In this document: positions 15,157-19,557 of the stretch, in pieces
Numbering within the stretch: the stretch's first letter is position 1
Layout: the number at the start of each line of letters is the position of its first letter
Source: Geobacter sp.
GTDB lineage: Bacteria > Desulfobacterota > Desulfuromonadia > Geobacterales > Pseudopelobacteraceae
Length of the DNA: 19,557 nt
Direction of reading: 5' to 3'
Assembly (NCBI GenBank): GCA_027346925.1
Contig: DAIERH010000018.1
Location: 1-19,557, forward strand
Translations under genes and position numbers: made by a program
The notes under the pieces: generated by a model
Told to the model about the DNA's origin: nothing
The model's database searches: none
What the model saw: the letters and a program-made list of their open reading frames with translations, nothing else

Positions 15157-15462
15157 TTAAATGCCGGACCCGGAGCGTAGCGGATGGGCTGTGGCAACCG
15201 CTTGCCCGTGCCGCTTTCCATGTGCCGCCTCCGTTCTCCCGGAGGTTTTGGCGCCTCCCGCGCACGGGGAAGATTTCGTCAGCTCGGCCAGGGCTTCTCT
15301 CAGTGCCTTCCGTGCCTCCGCTTCTTTGCCCGATTCGAACAGCTCATGGATCAGGCGTACCTTGGTTTCCTTGCCCGGTAATTTCAGAAATTCGAAATCA
15401 CCTGATGAGAGCACGGGGGAAAAACCTTCCAACCTTTTACAATCCCGATTGTTTTTCATCAT
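15157..15462 (-). CDS. Small hypothetical protein, convergent with the sigma54 activator
   Basis: The product has about 101 residues. Three consecutive ATG codons (15465, 15462, 15459) follow an AAAGGAG site; the second or third is best spaced. The middle part looks like a charged helical segment (ETKVRLIHELFESGKEAEAR, then KALREALAELTK). The C-terminal third is low-complexity, rich in G, A, H and R, and could be disordered. No domain is recognised. The stop lies 10 bp from the activator stop on the opposite strand, with no clear terminator between. The good ribosome site is the main reason to believe it. Confidence 0.5.
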   Translation of the reverse strand: MMKNNRDCKRLEGFSPVLSSGDFEFLKLPGKETKVRLIHELFESGKEAEARKALREALAELTKSSPCAGGAKTSGRTEAAHGKRHGQAVATAHPLRSGSGI

Positions 15463-15695
15463 CATGTCTCCTTTGCCGAGCGCCTCGCTCGATCATTTAC
15501 TTTGAGAACAAACCCACCGGCGTTCGTTTGAAATACGGGAACGTCATGCAGACGCCATAGACGGAGCAATATAGTGCTTCCGTAACTACGATAATTACAA
15601 ATTCAAGATAGATGCCATGGTTTGCCTTGGGGTGTGTTCTAAAAACACCAATAGTAACGGTATGTTATATGAGGGGGCGTTTCGCGGATACCTTC

Positions 15696-15727
15696 TGTTG
15701 CATCAAAAAAGGGAGGGCGGTGCAACA
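15696..15727. repeat. Inverted pair TGTTGCA-N18-TGCAACA
   Basis: Perfect 7-bp arms at 15696-15702 and 15721-15727. The core is the same as that repeated in the region before the NifX-like gene. Confidence 0.55.
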
Positions 15728-15805
15728 TGCGCCCGGGGGCATACGGCCAGTACGGCCGCAACTATCCGCCAGTAGGCATTTCAGGGTGTATCGGAGGGTT
15801 GTTGG

Positions 15806-15837
15806 CGTTGCATGTGTGTGTTGTGCAACGTGTTGCG
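15806..15837. repeat. Inverted pair CGTTGCA-N11-TGCAACG with adjacent GTTGCG
   Basis: Perfect 7-bp arms at 15806-15812 and 15824-15830, plus a near copy GTTGCG at 15832-15837. A further TGCAACG is at 15923-15929, just before the radA ribosome site. Confidence 0.55.
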
Positions 15838-15845
15838 GTCATTTC

Positions 15846-15874
15846 TTGTATAACGATTGCGCACCATATACACT
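15846..15874 (+). promoter_or_regulatory. Sigma70-type promoter of radA
   Basis: TTGTAT (15846-15851) and TACACT (15869-15874) are 17 bp apart. It lies immediately after the second GTTGCA inverted pair, which would place that pair where an upstream activator or overlapping repressor binds. Confidence 0.45.
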
Positions 15875-15942
15875 GTCCCGAAAACGATCCGGGCAGCGTA
15901 CATACCGCTCACTGATCCCTCATGCAACGGCAAGGAGTTTTT

Positions 15943-17292
15943 GTGAAACAGAAAACCGTCTTTACCTGCCAGAAATGCGGCTGCCAATCTCCGAAGTGGC
16001 TGGGAAAATGCCCCGACTGCGGGGCATGGAACAGCATGGCCGAGGAGGTGGCCGTCAAGCCGGCCCAGTGCGGCCCTGTGGGGGAGCGTTCGCGCCCGGT
16101 GCCGATCTGCGACGTGCCGGCCCAGGGGGAAACCAGGCTCGAAAGCGGCATCAATGAGCTGGACCGGGTACTGGGGGGCGGGATAGTGCCCGGTTCGCTC
16201 GTGCTGATTGGCGGTGATCCCGGTATCGGCAAATCGACCCTGCTGCTACAGGCCATGCACCATCTGGCGGGCCGCACCGGTGAGGTACTGTATGTCTCCG
16301 GCGAGGAGTCGGCTTCACAGACCCGCCTGCGGGGGGAGCGTCTGGGGGCGTCGCACAAGCGGCTTTTGATCCTGGCGGAAAACTCCCTTGAGGCGATCCT
16401 GGGCCATGCCGCGACCCTCAAACCGAGGGCCATGGTGGTCGATTCCATCCAGACCGTCTGGACGTCGGCCCTTGAGTCGGCGCCCGGCAGCGTAAGCCAG
16501 GTGCGGGAGTCGGCCGGCAAACTGATGGTGCTGGCCAAGGGGAGCGGCATCCCGGTCTTCATCGTGGGGCACGTCACCAAGGACGGCGCCATCGCCGGCC
16601 CGCGGGTGCTGGAACACATGGTGGACACGGTGCTGTACTTCGAGGGGGACGGCAGTCACCCCTTTCGCATCCTGAGGGCGGTCAAGAACCGTTTCGGCTC
16701 CACCAACGAGATCGGCGTGTTCGAGATGAAGCAGGAGGGGCTGGCTGAGGTGGCCAACCCGTCCGAACTGTTCCTCGCCGAGCGCCCCCTGGGGGTTGCC
16801 GGATCAGTGGTCACCGCCTCGTTGGAGGGGAGCCGCCCCCTGTTGGTGGAACTCCAGGCCCTGGTCACCCAGACCTCGTTCGGCGTCCCGCGCCGCACCA
16901 CCATCGGGGTGGATCACAACCGCCTGGCGCTTCTGGTGGCGGTGCTGGAGAAGAAGGTCGGGCTGCATCTGGCAGGCCAGGACATCTTCCTCAACGCAGC
17001 CGGCGGGGTGCGTCTCAACGAGCCGGCCGCCGACCTGGCCATGATCATGGCGGTGGCCTCCAGCCACCTGGACAAGGCCATCGCCCCCCAGACCGTGGTG
17101 CTGGGAGAGGTGGGTCTTGCGGGAGAGGTGCGGGCCATCACCCAGCCGGAGCAGCGCATCGCCGAGGCGGAAAAGCTCGGTTTTCAGGCCTGCATCCTCC
17201 CCGCGGGGAACCTGAAACGGCTAAAGAAAGGGCGGATCAGGCTTGAAGGCGTGACCTCGGTGGAGGAGGCAATGCGACTGCTCATCCAGTAA
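15943..17292 (+). CDS. radA: DNA repair protein RadA (Sms)
   Basis: This 449-residue protein is of normal family length. A C4 zinc finger (C9, C12, C23, C26 in CQKCGCQSPKWLGKCPDC) opens it. The RecA-like ATPase follows, with Walker A GGDPGIGKST (90-99), Walker B MVVDSIQT (164-171) and the RadA-specific KNRFG motif (248-252). A Lon-protease-like C-terminal domain without protease activity ends it. RadA promotes branch migration during recombinational repair. The GTG start is chosen because AAGGAG lies five bases upstream and the N-terminus then matches the family; an ATG 21 bp earlier has no ribosome site. Confidence 0.95.
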   Translation: MKQKTVFTCQKCGCQSPKWLGKCPDCGAWNSMAEEVAVKPAQCGPVGERSRPVPICDVPAQGETRLESGINELDRVLGGGIVPGSLVLIGGDPGIGKSTLLLQAMHHLAGRTGEVLYVSGEESASQTRLRGERLGASHKRLLILAENSLEAILGHAATLKPRAMVVDSIQTVWTSALESAPGSVSQVRESAGKLMVLAKGSGIPVFIVGHVTKDGAIAGPRVLEHMVDTVLYFEGDGSHPFRILRAVKNRFGSTNEIGVFEMKQEGLAEVANPSELFLAERPLGVAGSVVTASLEGSRPLLVELQALVTQTSFGVPRRTTIGVDHNRLALLVAVLEKKVGLHLAGQDIFLNAAGGVRLNEPAADLAMIMAVASSHLDKAIAPQTVVLGEVGLAGEVRAITQPEQRIAEAEKLGFQACILPAGNLKRLKKGRIRLEGVTSVEEAMRLLIQ

Positions 17293-17310
17293 CCCTATTT
17301 TTTTCTGGAC

Positions 17311-17341
17311 TTGTTCCGTCGGAGTCTTTAAAATTTATACA
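17311..17341 (+). promoter_or_regulatory. Possible promoter of the dksA-type gene
   Basis: TTGTTC (17311-17316) is followed by TTTATA at 17 bp or TATACA at 19 bp. It sits in the 74-bp gap after radA, in an AT-rich pocket. Confidence 0.35.
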
Positions 17342-17366
17342 TTTCACACGAATCCAGGAGCAGGCC

Positions 17367-17723
17367 ATGGAAGCGGAAAAACTAGAATACTTCAGGAATG
17401 TCCTGAGCGATGAGATGAGGGCACTCTTGAGCGAAGCGGGCAAGACCGTCACCGAGATGAACTCGGATTCATCCAACTTTCCCGATCCCACCGACCGGGC
17501 CACCCAGGAGTCGGACCGCAACTTCGAGTTGCGTATCCGCGATCGCGAACGGAAGCTGATCAACAAGATCAAAGACGCCCTGGACCGCATAGACAATGGC
17601 GAGTTCGGCATCTGCGAGGAGTGCGGAGAAGAGATCAGCGAGGCGCGGCTCAAGGTGCGGCCGGTTACCACGCTCTGCATCAACTGCAAGATGGAAGAGG
17701 AAGAGAAGGAAAGGCGTCTCTAG
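17367..17723 (+). CDS. dksA: DksA/TraR-family zinc-finger regulator
   Basis: This 118-residue protein has the coiled-coil acidic tip D-P-T-D-R-A (40-45) and a long charged helix. Its C4 zinc finger (C83, C86, C104, C107) has the spacing usual for DksA (CEECGEEI, then a K-V-R-P run and LCINC). DksA binds the RNA polymerase secondary channel and, with ppGpp, controls rRNA and amino-acid promoters in the stringent response. AGGAG six bases before the ATG fixes the start. It is slightly shorter than the E. coli protein (151 aa), as is common in deltaproteobacteria. Confidence 0.9.
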   Translation: MEAEKLEYFRNVLSDEMRALLSEAGKTVTEMNSDSSNFPDPTDRATQESDRNFELRIRDRERKLINKIKDALDRIDNGEFGICEECGEEISEARLKVRPVTTLCINCKMEEEEKERRL

Positions 17724-17761
17724 TTGCCTTCATCATATCCCCCCGGCGGCAGGTGCACGTA

Positions 17762-19138
17762 ATGGTAGACCGCATCCCAGGCAATCAAGCCGCAGCAGCC
17801 CAACAACTCAATGAGTTGACCCTCCTCTACCGGTTCAGCAACACCATGCTGTCCACCATCCGCCTCAACAAACTGACCCACCTCATACTTGCCGCCCTCA
17901 CCTCCGGAACCCCGCCCCTGTTCGAACGAGCCATGCTCTTCCTGCGCAGCGAGAAGTCCGGTGTGTTGCAGGGGATGCTGGGCGTTACCACGGATACGGC
18001 CGACGGTCTGACGGTGGTCGGTGACGAAACCTCCCTGAGCAGCCGGTGGGATATCGGCGATGACGTTATCCTCCGCCAGCGGGACACTGATTTCTGCGCC
18101 CGCGTGCGCGCAACGCGTATCGAACTGGACGAGGGGTGTAATGTCATCAAGCGGGTCATCGTGGAAAACCGGCTCTTTTACATTGAAGACGCCGACTGTG
18201 AGGAGTGCATGGCCTGCAGTTTCATAAATCATTTTGACATTTCCGCGTTTGCGGCCGCCCCCCTGGTGGCACGTGACAGGACCCTGGGGATCATCGTCGT
18301 TGACAACCCCGCATCCGGAGCCGGCATCAGCCGTGACAACCTGCACTTTTTGCAGTTGTTTGCCAATCAAGCCGGCATGGCCATTGAAAACTCCATGCTC
18401 TACAATCGCATCGAGGACGCCCACTCCAATCTGCGCGACGCACGTGAACGCCTCCTCCACGGTGAACGTCTGGCTGCCATCGGCGAAATGGCTGCCAATC
18501 TGGTCCATGAACTGAAGAACCCCCTGATCACCATCGGCGGATTTGCGGGGCGCCTGCTGAAGTCGCTGCCCAGCGCATGTCGTGAGCATCACTATGCCGA
18601 TACCATCTTCAAGGAGGTCGGCCATCTGGAAAAGATGCTGGCCGACATCCTTGCCTTCTCCCGCAAGCCGACCATCTGTTACTGTCGCTGCGATCTTGAG
18701 GAAACCCTGAAAGAGTGCTTCGACAGTTGCGCCCTGGCCCTGGAGGACCGGGGCATCCGCCTGACACCTGCTCTCTGCCCCGGACCATGGCCGATTCTGG
18801 GCGACGCCTACCAGCTCAAGCAGGTCTTTCTCAACCTGATGCTCAATGCCTGTGAGGTTATGCCCGACGGCGGGGATATCGAGGTCACGGTGCGGCGGGC
18901 ACCCTCTGCCGACAATTACGTGCAGATCAGCATTAAAGACACCGGCGGCGGGATTCCCGCAGACATGCTGCCCAAGATATTCAATCCTTTCTTCACGACC
19001 AAGCGGCACGGTACCGGGCTTGGTTTGGCCATAGTCAACCGCATTCTGATGAACCATAATGGCAGCATTACGGCGGCCAACGAGGGAAAGGGCGCTGTTT
19101 TCACGGTGACCCTGCCGTTGACCGAAGCGCACGAATGA
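17762..19138 (+). CDS. GAF-domain sensor histidine kinase
   Basis: This 458-residue protein has an N-terminal GAF domain (about 20-210) containing a C146-x2-C149-x2-C152 cluster (DCEECMACSF) and the GAF core strand LGIIVVDN. A HisKA dimerisation helix with phospho-acceptor H249 (LVHELKNPL) follows, then an HATPase domain with N-box NLMLNACE, G1 DTGGGIP (393-399) and G2 GTGLGLA. There is no membrane helix, so it is a cytoplasmic sensor. No response regulator gene is adjacent, so it is an orphan kinase. It starts 38 bp after the dksA-type gene with AGGTG upstream and may share its transcript. Confidence 0.9.
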   Translation: MVDRIPGNQAAAAQQLNELTLLYRFSNTMLSTIRLNKLTHLILAALTSGTPPLFERAMLFLRSEKSGVLQGMLGVTTDTADGLTVVGDETSLSSRWDIGDDVILRQRDTDFCARVRATRIELDEGCNVIKRVIVENRLFYIEDADCEECMACSFINHFDISAFAAAPLVARDRTLGIIVVDNPASGAGISRDNLHFLQLFANQAGMAIENSMLYNRIEDAHSNLRDARERLLHGERLAAIGEMAANLVHELKNPLITIGGFAGRLLKSLPSACREHHYADTIFKEVGHLEKMLADILAFSRKPTICYCRCDLEETLKECFDSCALALEDRGIRLTPALCPGPWPILGDAYQLKQVFLNLMLNACEVMPDGGDIEVTVRRAPSADNYVQISIKDTGGGIPADMLPKIFNPFFTTKRHGTGLGLAIVNRILMNHNGSITAANEGKGAVFTVTLPLTEAHE

Positions 19139-19190
19139 CCATCCCATGGATGCTGCCCGGATGGGGAAGAAGGCGTTACGTGAAAAAATG

Positions 19191-19219
19191 TGGAAACAGT
19201 TTCCCGTATGGTATATAGT
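19191..19219 (+). promoter_or_regulatory. Possible promoter of the tRNA-Ala gene
   Basis: TGGAAA (19191-19196) and TATAGT (19214-19219) are 17 bp apart and end 25 bp before the tRNA. The -35 match is weak. Confidence 0.4.
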
Positions 19220-19244
19220 TCTCCCGCCGGTTGAATCAGTCTGT

Positions 19245-19320
19245 GGGGATGTAGCTCAGCTGGGAGAGCGATGCGTTCGCAACGCATAGGTCGACGGTTC
19301 GATCCCGTTCATCTCCACCA
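19245..19320 (+). tRNA. tRNA-Ala (anticodon CGC)
   Basis: A full cloverleaf can be drawn: acceptor GGGGATG with CATCTCC, D-stem GCTC/GAGC, anticodon stem ATGCG/CGCAT with loop TTCGCAA, and T-arm GACGG-TTCGATC-CCGTT (one G-T pair). The CCA end is encoded. Anticodon CGC reads GCG, so it is the minor alanine isoacceptor. Confidence 0.95.
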
Positions 19321-19329
19321 ATAAAAACG

Positions 19330-19366
19330 GAGGGTTGTGACTTTTGCCACAACCCTCTTTGCTTTT
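19330..19366 (+). terminator. Rho-independent terminator after tRNA-Ala
   Basis: Ten-bp stem GAGGGTTGTG with CACAACCCTC, loop of eight, then TTTGCTTTTC. Confidence 0.82.
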
Positions 19367-19494
19367 CTTAAGCACGTCTTAAAATAGAAGTGACCCAGAT
19401 GGGGCAAGCAAGACTTGAATCCTTGGAGCCTGTGTGGTATATACACTGCCCGATTCATTGTTTGTGGGTACAAGGCACAAAAGCAGGCAATGGG

Positions 19495-19527
19495 GAGCGG
19501 GGAAACCGTCAGGTTCCCCGCTTTGTG
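19495..19527. terminator. Second hairpin near the window end
   Basis: AGCGGGGAAACC pairs with GGTTCCCCGCT around GTCA with one bulged A, followed by TT-G-T. It may terminate an unseen transcript or be part of a mobile-element boundary; there is no gene between it and the tRNA terminator. Confidence 0.4.
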
Positions 19528-19557
19528 CTTAAGGCACGAAAAATTGAAATCAAAGGA

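Larger units (their letters stand above)
15466..15942. other. 477-bp non-coding region upstream of radA and the small minus-strand gene
   Basis: This divergent intergenic region carries no supported gene. It holds GTTGCA/TGCAAC sites in two inverted pairs, a GGTGT/ACACC inverted repeat (about 15631-15649), and a plausible radA promoter. Plus-strand frames that cross it only run into radA out of frame. Confidence 0.6.

Noticed and set aside
15719..15734. Possible GG-N10-GC sigma54 element beside the TGCAACA arm
   Set aside because: Only the spacing fits; neither the TGGCAC nor the TTGC box is recognisable.
15612..16157. 181-codon plus-strand frame overlapping the start of radA
   Set aside because: It runs through the GTTGCA repeat region and then out of frame through radA; no family features.
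19402..19435. Minus-strand segment resembling a tRNA T-arm (GGATTCAAGTC)
   Set aside because: The stem does not close with the conserved G53-C61 pair and no matching acceptor, D or anticodon arms could be drawn.

Overview
The window looks like a chromosomal segment from a Geobacter-type metal-reducing deltaproteobacterium (Desulfuromonadia). The support is indirect but consistent: a nine-haem c-type/b-type cytochrome fusion, a sigma54 activator with tandem cysteine-bearing PAS domains, a ubiD-ubiA-ubiX set suited to menaquinone synthesis, a diiron flavoprotein for O2 or NO removal, and high-GC coding DNA with strong Shine-Dalgarno sites. No similarity search was run, so family names come from motifs seen in the translations.

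Layout. (1) 1-883 is a head-to-head join of two truncated genes. A minus-strand GAF-end/GGDEF fragment of very high GC abuts the C-terminal half of a glycogen synthase (glgA), and the join looks like an assembly chimera or rearrangement. (2) 894-5970 is a plus-strand run: ubiD, a hairpin repeat, ubiA, ubiX, a family-2 glycosyltransferase and a YgjP-type HExxH metalloprotein, ending in a terminator. (3) 6044-7815 holds an NCS2-type permease behind a good promoter and a folded leader, then a hairpin terminator shared with the convergent gene. (4) fprA lies on the minus strand at 7840-9033. (5) 9034-15465 is an accessory, redox-flavoured block. It contains a 480-bp intergenic region with repeats, a long palindrome and a sigma54-like promoter. 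This is followed by a small NifX-like protein and three tiny membrane proteins (39, 50 and 44 aa), only one of which is covered by a long ORF even in part. Next come a transposase-derived zinc-ribbon protein translationally coupled to the cytochrome, a sigma54 activator, and a small minus-strand hypothetical gene. (6) 15466-19557 is conserved housekeeping: radA, a DksA-family gene, a GAF histidine kinase and tRNA-Ala(CGC), each with readable signals.

The most interesting part is 9.2-15.9 kb. My working hypothesis is a respiratory module whose small membrane proteins and cytochrome are controlled by redox-sensing regulators. GTTGCA/TGCAAC sites cluster in the two non-coding regions flanking this block. 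A sigma54-type promoter precedes the NifX-like gene, and a sigma54 activator with duplicated Cys-PAS sensors is encoded inside the block. The link between activator, sites and cytochrome is inference.
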